Assembly: GCA_030668615.1 (NCBI GenBank)
Contig: DAOUTQ010000009.1
Span: 1 to 40,817 of the forward strand
DNA: 40,817 nucleotides
Direction of reading: 5' to 3'
Source of the DNA: Bacteroidales bacterium
GTDB lineage: Bacteria > Bacteroidota > Bacteroidia > Bacteroidales > UBA12077
The notes beneath the pieces were generated by a model that ran no database searches, was not told the origin of the DNA, and saw only the letters and a program-made list of their open reading frames with translations. The first letter of the stretch is position 1; each line of letters starts with the position of its first letter. Position numbers and translations under genes: made by a program. This document shows, piece by piece, positions 7,848 to 17,670 of the stretch.

Positions 7848-9470
7848 ATGTCATTTAAAAATACATTTATGAACGGAGCCGAAGGTTTATTTAAGCCCGA
7901 CTCTTTAACACAAATTCAAAAAATTGTATTGCGCTTTGTTGTTGTAGGGCTTGTATTTTACGCCTTTGCGGTAATTGAGGGTATGATAATGCGAATCTAT
8001 GCTGTAGATCCAATACCATTTATTAGTACAGATCAATATTTTGCGATTCTTACGGCACATCCTTTAGTAGGGATATTTGGTTCTACCTATGCTCTTGTGT
8101 TTGGTGCATTTCTTTTCCTTACACCATACTTAATGAAAAAACCATTATACAGTGTGAAGCTGGCTAATTGGTCATTGATATTGTTAACATCAGGAGTACT
8201 ACTTTTCTGGATAGCCGGATTTATTTCTCATTATGCACCCTTATATACTTTATATTGGCCTTTACCGGCAGATTTTAGTCAATTTAGTGTTTGGGGAGGT
8301 ACATTCTTTATTTTAGGTATTGCTATTTTAATGGTAGGAACCCTATTTTTTATTATTAATATTTTTAAAACCATTGTATATACACCAAAGGGTTGGGAAA
8401 AACAACCATCAGCAGCGCTACTTGGTTCTGCAATAGGTTATACAGGTTTAAGAAATATGTTTGCTAAAAAGGAGAATAAAAAAGAACATCTTGTTCCTTT
8501 ACCTGTTGCTGCAATAGCACGTGGTACTGTTGATATGGTTTTAAATACAGGTATTATTTTATTTACCGGAGTACTTATTCTGGTTTTTATGTTAGCTCAT
8601 ATTTTAGGTTTTGATTTAAAGGAAACTGCCATTGACGCATTATTATATAAAAACTGGTTTTGGTGGGGACTGGATTTAATTGCTGATGGTCTGGTACTTA
8701 TATTTGTTGCCGGAACATGGTATTTGCTTGCAGTAATGATTACAGGTAAAAAATTATTTATGCAAAATATTGCAAGAGCAGCTTTATTACTTGAGCTTGT
8801 AGTATCATGGACAGTTTGGTCGCACCACTTATTATCAGATCAAGCACAACCAGCTATATTAAAAATAGTGTCAGGAGAATTTGTAACAGCATTTGAGCTA
8901 ATTACCCAAGGCTTAGCATTCTTTATAGTGCTGGCAACTTTATGGTCTGCCAGACCACTAAAAATGACAAACCCTTTAAAATTTTTATTAGGTGGTTTAT
9001 TAGGATTTGCTTTAGCTGTTCCGGCAGGTATTATGCAGGCTGATGTTGGATTAAACAGGATATTGCACAATACACAATGGATTATTGGCCCACACGTTCA
9101 TGTAGCGATTCTGATCGGTTTAACCATGACATTATACGCAGCAGTGTATATTTTATTTCCTATTGTTACTAATGGAGCAAAATTATATAGTCAAAAGTTG
9201 GCCAATATTCATTTTTGGTTTCATTTAATTGGAGGAATCGGCATGGGGGCATTTATGGGAATGGCCGGATTAAATGGAATGTTACGAAGAACACTTTATG
9301 TTGATGGTGAATTTAATACATATATGATATTAGCTGCATTATCAGGATCATTGCTTTTAATTGCCTTTCTGGTATTCTTTTATAACATAGTAATGAGTGT
9401 TGGTTTAAAAGGTGTAATTGGAATTTTTATGCCATCCAAACTTAAAACTAAAGAACTACTACCAGAATAA
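7848..9470 (+). CDS. Heme-copper oxidoreductase catalytic subunit, nitric-oxide-reductase-like
   Basis: A 540-residue polytopic protein (about 12-14 helices) of the heme-copper oxidase superfamily. Helix-II heme ligand is H71 (LTAHPLVG), the helix-VII His pair is H326-H327 (WSHHLLSD) and the helix-X pair is H416/H418 (IGPHVHVA). Helix VI, normally supplying the first CuB/FeB His, reads WFWWGLDLIADG. Aligned to cNOR (W-W-V-V-H-L-W-V-E-G), the His becomes D276 and the catalytic Glu becomes D280. The H-P-E-V-Y motif of oxygen reductases, with its cross-linked Tyr, is absent. With the CuA-less subunit II upstream this favours a quinol:NO reductase or a divergent relative over an oxygen reductase. 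Similar ligand changes are described for proposed NOR groups outside cNOR/qNOR (from memory: gNOR). Activity is an inference. A terminator follows. Confidence 0.8.
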   Translation: MSFKNTFMNGAEGLFKPDSLTQIQKIVLRFVVVGLVFYAFAVIEGMIMRIYAVDPIPFISTDQYFAILTAHPLVGIFGSTYALVFGAFLFLTPYLMKKPLYSVKLANWSLILLTSGVLLFWIAGFISHYAPLYTLYWPLPADFSQFSVWGGTFFILGIAILMVGTLFFIINIFKTIVYTPKGWEKQPSAALLGSAIGYTGLRNMFAKKENKKEHLVPLPVAAIARGTVDMVLNTGIILFTGVLILVFMLAHILGFDLKETAIDALLYKNWFWWGLDLIADGLVLIFVAGTWYLLAVMITGKKLFMQNIARAALLLELVVSWTVWSHHLLSDQAQPAILKIVSGEFVTAFELITQGLAFFIVLATLWSARPLKMTNPLKFLLGGLLGFALAVPAGIMQADVGLNRILHNTQWIIGPHVHVAILIGLTMTLYAAVYILFPIVTNGAKLYSQKLANIHFWFHLIGGIGMGAFMGMAGLNGMLRRTLYVDGEFNTYMILAALSGSLLLIAFLVFFYNIVMSVGLKGVIGIFMPSKLKTKELLPE

Positions 9471-9496
9471 TTATTAATTTTCTTAATCAGGTATGA

Positions 9497-9526
9497 AAGC
9501 CCGCTTTATTAGAAGTGGGCTTTTTT
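9497..9526 (+). terminator. Rho-independent terminator of the NOR-like operon
   Basis: AAGCCCGCTT (9497-9506) pairs with AAGTGGGCTT (9513-9522) through 10 bp including one G-T wobble, with a 6-nt loop, followed by a run of T to 9526. It lies 26 bp after the catalytic subunit stop codon. Confidence 0.85.
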
Positions 9527-9561
9527 ATGCAACTATTTATTTTTTATCTCAACTTATTAAT

Positions 9562-9569
9562 TACCTTTG
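9562..9569 (+). promoter_or_regulatory. Predicted -7 promoter box (TACCTTTG) for the ABC-F gene
   Basis: An exact match to the Bacteroidota TAnnTTTG box, 37 bp before the ABC-F start and 35 bp after the upstream terminator. No convincing -33 TTG is seen at the expected distance, so confidence is moderate. Confidence 0.5.
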
Positions 9570-9585
9570 CGGTCTTCAAAATTAA

Positions 9586-11220
<1,635 letters not shown>

Positions 11221-11266
11221 AATATTAAACTTCAAAAATTAACTATTTCTATTAAGTTATACTATA

Positions 11267-11288
11267 GATATTAAAAGACCTTAATATC
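11267..11288. other. Short inverted repeat after the ABC-F gene
   Basis: GATATTAA (11267-11274) and TTAATATC (11281-11288) form a perfect 8-bp stem with a 6-nt loop. There is no T-run after it, so it is not a standard terminator. It could be a transcript-end structure or chance in AT-rich DNA. Confidence 0.3.
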
Positions 11289-11359
11289 CGTAAATACCTC
11301 ATATTAAATTTATTATATGAATTGTTTGACTTCTGTTGAACAATTTTGTAAATTATATG

Positions 11360-11382
11360 TTCTTAAATAAGAATGATTCTTA
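11360..11382. promoter_or_regulatory. Predicted Fur/PerR-type operator (7-1-7 palindrome)
   Basis: TAAGAATGATTCTTA at 11368-11382 is a perfect 7-1-7 inverted repeat, the architecture of Fur and PerR boxes. It overlaps a second palindrome, TTCTTAAATAAGAA (11360-11373), so three half-sites are spaced in series. The block ends 17 bp before the start of a Fur/PerR-family gene, where binding would block transcription or its start. Autoregulation of the repressor-peroxiredoxin operon is the natural reading. The exact bases differ from the classical B. subtilis PerR box. Confidence 0.65.
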
Positions 11383-11399
11383 ACTAATATTCTTTATTA

Positions 11400-11816
11400 A
11401 TGAAATTTGATAAAACAAGTAAACTTTTAAAGGAAAAAAGTTTAAAAATTACACCTCAGCGCTTAGCTGTTTTAGAAGCTGTAATTAAATTAGCTAATCA
11501 TCCTACGGCGGATAAAATAATTGAATTTATTAAAAAGAATCATCCAAATATAGCTGTAGGAACAGTATATAAAACACTTGAAACTTATGTTGAAAAAGGA
11601 ATTGTAAAAAAGGTAAAAACAGATAAGGATATTATGCGTTACGATGCTGTTTTAGATAAGCATCATCATTTATATTGTTTGGAATCTGATAGGATTGAAG
11701 ATTATTATGATGATGATTTAAACCAAATGATAGAGGATTATTTAAGAAATAAAAAAATTGAAAATTTTAAAATAAAGAATATCAAATTACAAATTATAGG
11801 AAATTTTTTAAAGTAA
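11400..11816 (+). CDS. perR: Fur-family transcriptional repressor, PerR-like
   Basis: A 138-residue Fur-superfamily regulator. The N-terminal winged helix contains the family string KITPQRLAVLEAV and the recognition segment VGTVYKTLETYVEKGIV. The dimerisation half holds the regulatory-metal stretch DKHHHLYC. The structural-zinc cysteines are largely missing: after HHHLYC the expected second Cys of C-x-x-C is Ser (CLES), and there is no C-terminal C-x-x-C pair. Zinc-free relatives exist, so this does not argue for loss of function. It lies 22 bp upstream of a peroxiredoxin gene, in one predicted operon behind a 7-1-7 palindrome, which supports a peroxide-sensing (PerR) rather than iron-sensing role. 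An iron- or manganese-dependent Fur role cannot be excluded. Confidence 0.82.
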   Translation: MKFDKTSKLLKEKSLKITPQRLAVLEAVIKLANHPTADKIIEFIKKNHPNIAVGTVYKTLETYVEKGIVKKVKTDKDIMRYDAVLDKHHHLYCLESDRIEDYYDDDLNQMIEDYLRNKKIENFKIKNIKLQIIGNFLK

Positions 11817-11838
11817 TATTAACACTAAATTAAAGAAA

Positions 11839-12555
11839 ATGGAAGAAAAATTAGAACAGCAAGAAGTAATTTCAATGCCACGCATTGGAGAACCTGCACC
11901 GGAATTTAAAGCAGTTACAACTCAAGGTGATATAAATTTCCCGTCAGATTATAAAGGAAAATGGTCTATACTATTTAGTCACCCTGCAGATTTTACACCA
12001 GTTTGTACTTCAGAGTTTATGACTTTTGCTAATATGGAAAAGCAATTTAACGATGCAAACTGCCAGCTTATTGGTTTATCAATTGATGGTTTGTATAGTC
12101 ATATTGCCTGGTTGCGTACTATAAAGGAAAAAATTGAGTATAAAGGTATGAAGGATATCGAAGTTAAATTTCCTTTAATTGAAGATATAAAGATGGATGT
12201 TGCAAAGAAATATGGAATGATCCAACCGGGAGAAAGCAATACAAAAGCGGTTCGTGCTGTATTCTTTGTTGATCCAAAAGGAATTATTCGTGCAATTATT
12301 TATTACCCACTTAGCTTAGGTCGTAATTTCGATGAGTTATACAGAGCTCTAATTGCTATGCAAGCAGCCGATGAATTTGGTATTGCTACGCCTGCAGATT
12401 GGCGTCCGGGTGATGATGTAATTGTTTCTCCTGCCGGTTCATGTGGAACAGCACAAGAAAGAATGGAAGATAGCGAGATTGATTGCAAAGATTGGTTCTT
12501 CTGTACTAAAAAGTTAGATAAGGATGAAGTATTGAAAAAAGTTCTAAAAAAATAG
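11839..12555 (+). CDS. Peroxiredoxin, Prx6-type (thiol peroxidase)
   Basis: A 238-residue peroxiredoxin that reduces hydrogen and alkyl peroxides in the cytoplasm. The peroxidatic Cys is C56 in HPADFTPVCTSEF, with the Thr and the conserved Pro of the active site. The long C-terminal arm (RALIAMQ...GIATPADWRPGD...) and its cysteines C202, C216 and C222 (DWFFC) match the archaeal/bacterial Prx6 group such as the Aeropyrum thioredoxin peroxidase, where extra cysteines resolve the sulfenic acid. ATG at 11839 is used; an in-frame ATG at 11875 would also keep the whole fold (PRIGEPAPEF). The gene follows the PerR-like repressor and is closed by a terminator, so peroxide-induced derepression is likely. 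Confidence 0.92.
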   Translation: MEEKLEQQEVISMPRIGEPAPEFKAVTTQGDINFPSDYKGKWSILFSHPADFTPVCTSEFMTFANMEKQFNDANCQLIGLSIDGLYSHIAWLRTIKEKIEYKGMKDIEVKFPLIEDIKMDVAKKYGMIQPGESNTKAVRAVFFVDPKGIIRAIIYYPLSLGRNFDELYRALIAMQAADEFGIATPADWRPGDDVIVSPAGSCGTAQERMEDSEIDCKDWFFCTKKLDKDEVLKKVLKK

Positions 12556-12577
12556 AATTTTATAGAATATTTTCATA

Positions 12578-12616
12578 AAAAAGGGAGTGAAGTTTAATTT
12601 CATCCCCTTTTTTTTA
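12578..12616 (+). terminator. Terminator of the perR-peroxiredoxin operon
   Basis: AAAAGGGAGTGAA pairs imperfectly with TTTCATCCCCTTTT around a short AT loop and continues into a run of eight or more T. It begins 23 bp after the peroxiredoxin stop codon. Confidence 0.75.
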
Positions 12617-12675
12617 ATAATTGCCATATTGTATAAATATTTTTTATAATTTTATTTTTCCTTAAAATCCTGATT

Positions 12676-13827
12676 ATGAAAATTATTAGATTAGTACCTG
12701 TTTTTATACTTCCTCTATTGATTACGTCATGTTGCTTAAATTCTTCAAATGATAAACAGGTAATAGAAAAATACTGGGAAACGCTTGACTCAAGTGGCTT
12801 TTCTGTATATTTAGGTACCACAATTGAAAAACAACAAGTTTTTTTAAATGTTATTACAGCAGATATTGAAACAGATGAAGTTGACAGCGAACCCAAGGTT
12901 GATGCTGCTGATGACCCTGCAATATGGGTGAATACTGAAAACCCAGAAAAGAGTTTAGTTCTTGGTACAAATAAAATGGGTGGTATTCATGTTTATGATC
13001 TTGATGGTAAAGAATTACAATATGTCCAATCAGGATGTATTAATAATATCGATTTAAGAGATGATTTTCAATTTAATGAGCAGGAAGTAGTACTAGTTGC
13101 AGCCAGCAATTGCACTTATAATACAATATCTTTATTTTATATAGATAAGAATACAAATTTACTTTCAGATTCGATTTTGAATATAGAATCGTCGGTTGAT
13201 TTAGTTTATGGTTTATGTATGTATAAAAGTGCAAAAACAAACAAATACTATATAATTGTAAATGGTGAAGGGGCTGATGTTGAGCAATGGGAAATATATA
13301 CTGAAAATAACGAACTAAAATATAAGCTTGTACGCAACTTTAAAGTTAGCAGCAAACCAGAAGGAATGGTTGCAGACGATTCTGAGGGTATTTTATATAT
13401 TGGAGTTGAAGAAGAAGGTATTCTTAAAATTAAAGCTGAACCGGAATTTGAATTTGAAACAGATTGGGTTGATGGCAGTAATCCTACAGACAGATCTTTG
13501 GTATCTTCAGATATTGAAGGCCTTGCTTTATACAAAACCGATAATAAAACCTATTTGGTTGCATCAAGTCAGGGAAATTTTTCGTATCCCGTTTTTGAAA
13601 TAGGAGAACCAGATAAATATCTATTTAGTTTTGTAATAGACGATGGAGATATTGATGGAGTTATTGAAACAGATGGACTGGAAATTGTGGATTTCCCTTT
13701 AAATGAAAAGTTTCCAAAAGGAATGATGGTTTTACAAGATGGATATAATTTTAGTAACGATAGTTTAAAGACTCAAAACTTTAAGTATATTTCTTGTGAA
13801 AAAATAGAAGCTTTGTTTCTTAAATAA
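12676..13827 (+). CDS. Lipoprotein beta-propeller phytase
   Basis: A 383-residue predicted lipoprotein: the N-terminus has a signal peptide ending in a lipobox (LITSC, lipidated Cys at 19). The mature part matches beta-propeller (alkaline) phytases: DAADDPAIWV is the family's first calcium-binding motif, followed by blade strings such as VLGTNKMGGIHVYDLDG, KPEGMVADD, SSDIEGLALY and the DTDGLE-like ETDGLEI. These calcium-dependent enzymes release phosphate from phytate and related inositol phosphates at the outer membrane or cell surface. The gene appears monocistronic, after a terminator, with the antiporter gene 62 bp downstream on the same strand. A different phosphoesterase specificity cannot be excluded, but the fold call is firm. 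Confidence 0.85.
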   Translation: MKIIRLVPVFILPLLITSCCLNSSNDKQVIEKYWETLDSSGFSVYLGTTIEKQQVFLNVITADIETDEVDSEPKVDAADDPAIWVNTENPEKSLVLGTNKMGGIHVYDLDGKELQYVQSGCINNIDLRDDFQFNEQEVVLVAASNCTYNTISLFYIDKNTNLLSDSILNIESSVDLVYGLCMYKSAKTNKYYIIVNGEGADVEQWEIYTENNELKYKLVRNFKVSSKPEGMVADDSEGILYIGVEEEGILKIKAEPEFEFETDWVDGSNPTDRSLVSSDIEGLALYKTDNKTYLVASSQGNFSYPVFEIGEPDKYLFSFVIDDGDIDGVIETDGLEIVDFPLNEKFPKGMMVLQDGYNFSNDSLKTQNFKYISCEKIEALFLK

Positions 13828-13856
13828 TAGTATAATAATTTGATTTGATTCTATTT

Positions 13857-13883
13857 TTCGCTATTTTGAGAATGTTTAGCGAA
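13857..13883 (+). promoter_or_regulatory. Hairpin just before the antiporter start codon
   Basis: TTCGCTA (13857-13863) and TAGCGAA (13877-13883) are perfect 7-bp arms with a 13-nt loop. Outer arms CTATT (13851-13855) and AATAG (13882-13886) add partial pairing. The structure ends 6 nt before the ATG at 13890 and would cover the ribosome-binding region if transcribed. Confidence 0.4.
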
Positions 13884-13889
13884 TAGCTT

Positions 13890-15812
13890 ATGATTGAATT
13901 CGGTCAAATACTAATTATACTTATTGCGTTTGTTTGGGTTGTTATTGCAAGCAATCAGGTGGCAAAATTCTTTCAAAAAATAAAATTCCCTCTTATTACT
14001 GGTTTCTTACTATCAGGTATTTTAATTGGCCCCTATGTTTTAGATTTAGTTCCTAAAGACGCCATACCTAAATTAAATTTTATAAATAATTTATCCTTGG
14101 CGTTTATTGCGTTTGCAGCGGGATCTGAATTGTATTTAAAAGAAATTAGAAACAGTATAAAAAGCATTGTCTGGAATACTTTTGGCCAGATAATTATCAC
14201 ATTTTTACTTGTAGCATTTGCAGTATACTTTCTTGAAGAACTGATTCCGTTTATGAAAAACATGAATGTAAACAGTAAAATCGCTGTAGCCATTCTTTCT
14301 GGTACTATTTTTATTGCTCGTTCACCTTCTTCTGTTATTGCAGTAATAAATGAAATGCGTGCTAAAGGTCCTTTTACTAAAACAGCAATTAGCGTTACTG
14401 TAATACTTGATGTTCTTGTAATTTTTTTATTTACAATATGTTTATCAATAGCTAATACTCTTATTCATGGAACAAGTTTTGACGTTAAATTTATTTTTTT
14501 ATTGATATTCGAACTTGCCGTGACACTTGTATTGGGTTTCTTTGTAGCCAGTTTAATTCAGTTTATACTTTCGATTAATTTAAATGAGTTTATTAAATCT
14601 ATTTTAATATTGGCAATAGGAATGATAATATATTCTATTACTCATTTTATTTTAGTTCATAGTATAGAACATTATGTAATTGAGATAATTATTGAACCGT
14701 TACTCGTTTGCATAATTGCAGGTTTTTGGATTAGCAATTATGGAAAATACAGAATGGAATTTCAAAAGATTATTCATGAAAAGGGACCAATTGTTTATGC
14801 TGCATTTTTTACATTAGCAGGTGCCAGTTTACATATTGATATTTTGATAAGTAATTGGATAATCGCAATATTACTTTTTATTGTTTATTTAGTAGCTTTA
14901 GTAATTGGAACATTTACAGGAAATACAATAGCAAGAAATCCTTCAATTTATAAAAAAATAGGTTGGATGCCTTTTATTACTCAAGCAGGTGTGGGGTTTG
15001 CGCTAGTTTATGAAGTTGCTGCAGATTTCCCGGATTGGGGAATGCAGTTCGCTACAATTATTATAGCTGTTATAGTTTTAAATCAGATGATTGGACCTCC
15101 TTTATTTAAATGGGCTGTAAAGATTGCGGGAGAAAGTAGATTGTATGCTAAAAGTCAATTAGAACCTGCTAAAAGTGCACTAATATTTGGTTTAGAGCAT
15201 CAATCGCTCGGATTGGTAAAAGAATTACAAAAAGCTAATTATAATGTTGAAATGGCTTCGGTCGAAAAAAGAAAAAATATAGAACATCTTAATTATGTAA
15301 ATATTCATTTTCTTGATGGCCTTAATATGAAATGCCTTAATTCGATTAATATTAAAAAATTTGAAACAGTTATTTTAATGCTTTCTGATGGTGAGAATTA
15401 TAAAATATGTAAATTGATTAAAAGATACGTAGGTACTAAAAACATTATAGTTAGACTTTTCGATTCAATTTACGGCAGCAAGTTTTATGAAATGGGAGTA
15501 ATTGTTGTAGATCCCTCAACCGCAATTGCACGACTGATTGAACAATTTGTTTTATCGCCAATTTCAGCCTCATTGATATTAGGTAAAGAAAATAATAAAG
15601 TTATGGCAGATATGAAAGTCACAGATAAACATCTGCATGGAATAGCTTTGCGTGATATTCGATTACCTGATGATGTAATAATTTTAACAGTTAAAAGGGG
15701 AGGTCAAATATTAATCTCTCATGGTTATACTCGTTTAAGAATTGGTGATATTGTTACTATAGTTGGATCAATGAGCAGTATAGAAAACTTAAGTCTGAGA
15801 TTTGAAGAATAA
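13890..15812 (+). CDS. CPA2-family cation/proton antiporter with RCK-type C-terminal domains
   Basis: A 640-residue protein: ~12 membrane helices in residues 1-410 (Na_H_exchanger fold, with ITGFLLSGILIGPYVLDL near the N-terminus and AAFFTLAGASLHIDIL near helix 10), then a Rossmann-like TrkA-N/RCK domain (~428-555) and a TrkA-C domain (~565-640; DIRLPDDVIILTVKRGG). It should exchange Na+ or K+ for H+ at the inner membrane. The dinucleotide motif of the RCK-N domain is degenerate (GLEHQSLG from G434 rather than GxGxxG), so NAD(H) control is doubtful, while the TrkA-C ligand domain looks normal. The stop is 7 bp from the stop of the convergent permease gene, with no terminator between them. Confidence 0.88.
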   Translation: MIEFGQILIILIAFVWVVIASNQVAKFFQKIKFPLITGFLLSGILIGPYVLDLVPKDAIPKLNFINNLSLAFIAFAAGSELYLKEIRNSIKSIVWNTFGQIIITFLLVAFAVYFLEELIPFMKNMNVNSKIAVAILSGTIFIARSPSSVIAVINEMRAKGPFTKTAISVTVILDVLVIFLFTICLSIANTLIHGTSFDVKFIFLLIFELAVTLVLGFFVASLIQFILSINLNEFIKSILILAIGMIIYSITHFILVHSIEHYVIEIIIEPLLVCIIAGFWISNYGKYRMEFQKIIHEKGPIVYAAFFTLAGASLHIDILISNWIIAILLFIVYLVALVIGTFTGNTIARNPSIYKKIGWMPFITQAGVGFALVYEVAADFPDWGMQFATIIIAVIVLNQMIGPPLFKWAVKIAGESRLYAKSQLEPAKSALIFGLEHQSLGLVKELQKANYNVEMASVEKRKNIEHLNYVNIHFLDGLNMKCLNSINIKKFETVILMLSDGENYKICKLIKRYVGTKNIIVRLFDSIYGSKFYEMGVIVVDPSTAIARLIEQFVLSPISASLILGKENNKVMADMKVTDKHLHGIALRDIRLPDDVIILTVKRGGQILISHGYTRLRIGDIVTIVGSMSSIENLSLRFEE

Positions 15813-15819
15813 TTAATTG

Positions 15820-17670
15820 CTAGATTTTCCCTTTTCTAACTCTTTCGGCAAGCAAAATAAGATTTTTTAAATCATTAATAGAACGTGCTTTCTTCCAGTT
15901 TTTAATAAATCCTTTATTCTGAATAATCTGTGCTATTGCCATTAAAGATTTTAGATAAAAACTTCTTTCATCTTGTGTTCCTGCTAATGCAAAAACAATG
16001 TGTGCAGGTGCAGCGCCTTCTTCAATATCAATTCCACGTTCTGAACGTACAACAATAATATCAAATTTGGATTCTCCTTCAAACACTATATTAGATATTG
16101 CTAATCCATCATAAATAGATTCAAAATTTTCCTTTTCTTTTATATATAATTTATAAAGTTGTTCTGGAGGAATATTAAGTTTATCCGAGTGTCCTTGCGC
16201 CAATAACTTAAACAATCCTGTTTTATCCAGCTTTTCTTTTGTATCTATAAAAATGGCGTTTTTTATAATACCATCAAACTTATCTTCAATTATACCATCT
16301 CTTTCCAAAAGAATATCACGAAGTTCATCTGTTAATACTGATGATTTTATTTCTCTGGATGTAATTCTTTCAACAATCTTTAATAGCGCAGATTGCTTTT
16401 TGTTTCGTCTTTTTGAGTTTAAAAAGTACCATAATAAGGATAGTATAAAAAAGGCTAATGTTATTAGAAAGGGTAAAAATCCCATTTCAATAATTAGTAC
16501 TAAATAAACAACTATTGCGAAAATTTGTACATATGGATATAATGGTGATTTAAACGATGGTTTGTAGGATACAATTTTACTTTCTCTCATTAAAATTACG
16601 GAAAGATTAACAAGAGAGAATAAAATTAATTTCATGGTTGATGCTACTTTGACTAAATTTTCAAGATCAAGAAATACAATAGCAATAATCATGAAGAGTG
16701 AAGTAATTAAAATGGATATTATTGGCGTTTTTAATTTCACATTGATTCTGGCAAACATTGATGGAATTAAATTATCTTCAGACATTGCCATAGGAATTCT
16801 TGAAGATGTTAATAACCCAGCATTTCCTGTGGTTACAAATGCAATTATTGCTGCGATTGAAAGTATCCAAAATCCAGCGTTTCCCATGATTTTAGAAGAT
16901 GCAAATGCTAATGGATTTAATGTTTGATTAAATTCTATATTATCTAATAAACCAACAGTTATAAAAACAGCGAATACATATAATACAGTTGTTACAATAA
17001 ATGCAGAAAACATACCTGCTGGTAAATTTCTTTTAGGATTTTTAACTTCACCTGCTAATGATGCAACCTTTGTTAATCCTCCAAAAGAAATAAAAATCAT
17101 TCCCATTACGGTGAAAACAGATATCCAACCATTAGGCATAAACGGCACATATCTATGTACATCAACATGACTAAATCCAGAGAATATATATAAAACTAAA
17201 ATAGAAATAAGTCCGACAACCATTATAGTTTGAAATAATGTACTTTCTTTTGTTCCAATTATATTTAAAATCGTAAAAAATAGTACCACGCCCACTGCAA
17301 TAAGTTTTATAATCTCAGGCGATGAATTGTTAAACATAGGTTGAATTAACAATCCGATACCTAAAAGTGCAAAAGCAGATTTTAAACCTAAGGAAAACCA
17401 AGATGCAAAACCTGCAAATGTTCCTACAAATGCTCCCAGACTTCTATGGACAAAAAAATATGTTCCCCCAGATTTTGGCATTGCAGTAGCTAATTCCGAT
17501 TTTGAAAGTAATGTTGGGATCACTAATAATGCAGAAAAAAAGTAAGCGATAATAATTGAAGGTCCGGCTTTAAGGTACACTATGGCAGGTAAAATGAATA
17601 ATCCGGAACTAATCATAGTTCCACTTGCTACACAGAAAATACCAAAAGCACCTGTTGTCTTTTTTAGCAT
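15820..17670 (-). CDS. APC-superfamily permease with C-terminal PTS EIIA-like domain
   Basis: A 616-residue protein. Residues 1-~430 are a 12-helix APC amino acid permease (ASGTMISSGLFILPA in helix 1; ELATAMPKSGGTYFFV). After a linker, residues ~450-600 resemble a mannitol/fructose-type PTS EIIA domain (LNIPPEQLYKLYIKEKENF; AHIVFALAGTQDERSFYLKSL). In active EIIA the phosphorylated His sits in a G-x-A-I-P-H-G-R context; here that segment reads GLAISNIVFEG, putting N527 at or near the His position, so phosphotransfer is unlikely and the domain is probably a regulatory or binding module. The transported substrate is unknown (amino acid or related cation). It converges on a CPA2 antiporter whose own C-terminal nucleotide motif is also degenerate. 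Confidence 0.82.
   Translation of the reverse strand: MLKKTTGAFGIFCVASGTMISSGLFILPAIVYLKAGPSIIIAYFFSALLVIPTLLSKSELATAMPKSGGTYFFVHRSLGAFVGTFAGFASWFSLGLKSAFALLGIGLLIQPMFNNSSPEIIKLIAVGVVLFFTILNIIGTKESTLFQTIMVVGLISILVLYIFSGFSHVDVHRYVPFMPNGWISVFTVMGMIFISFGGLTKVASLAGEVKNPKRNLPAGMFSAFIVTTVLYVFAVFITVGLLDNIEFNQTLNPLAFASSKIMGNAGFWILSIAAIIAFVTTGNAGLLTSSRIPMAMSEDNLIPSMFARINVKLKTPIISILITSLFMIIAIVFLDLENLVKVASTMKLILFSLVNLSVILMRESKIVSYKPSFKSPLYPYVQIFAIVVYLVLIIEMGFLPFLITLAFFILSLLWYFLNSKRRNKKQSALLKIVERITSREIKSSVLTDELRDILLERDGIIEDKFDGIIKNAIFIDTKEKLDKTGLFKLLAQGHSDKLNIPPEQLYKLYIKEKENFESIYDGLAISNIVFEGESKFDIIVVRSERGIDIEEGAAPAHIVFALAGTQDERSFYLKSLMAIAQIIQNKGFIKNWKKARSINDLKNLILLAERVRKGKI

Noticed and set aside
7255-9470. 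Plain cytochrome c oxidase
   Set aside because: CuA ligands, helix-VI His and the cross-linking Tyr are all missing, so the usual label would mislead.
12600-12896. Minus-strand frame across the phytase start
   Set aside because: Antisense to the signal peptide and propeller start of a well-supported gene; a shadow. Other antisense frames inside genes were rejected likewise.
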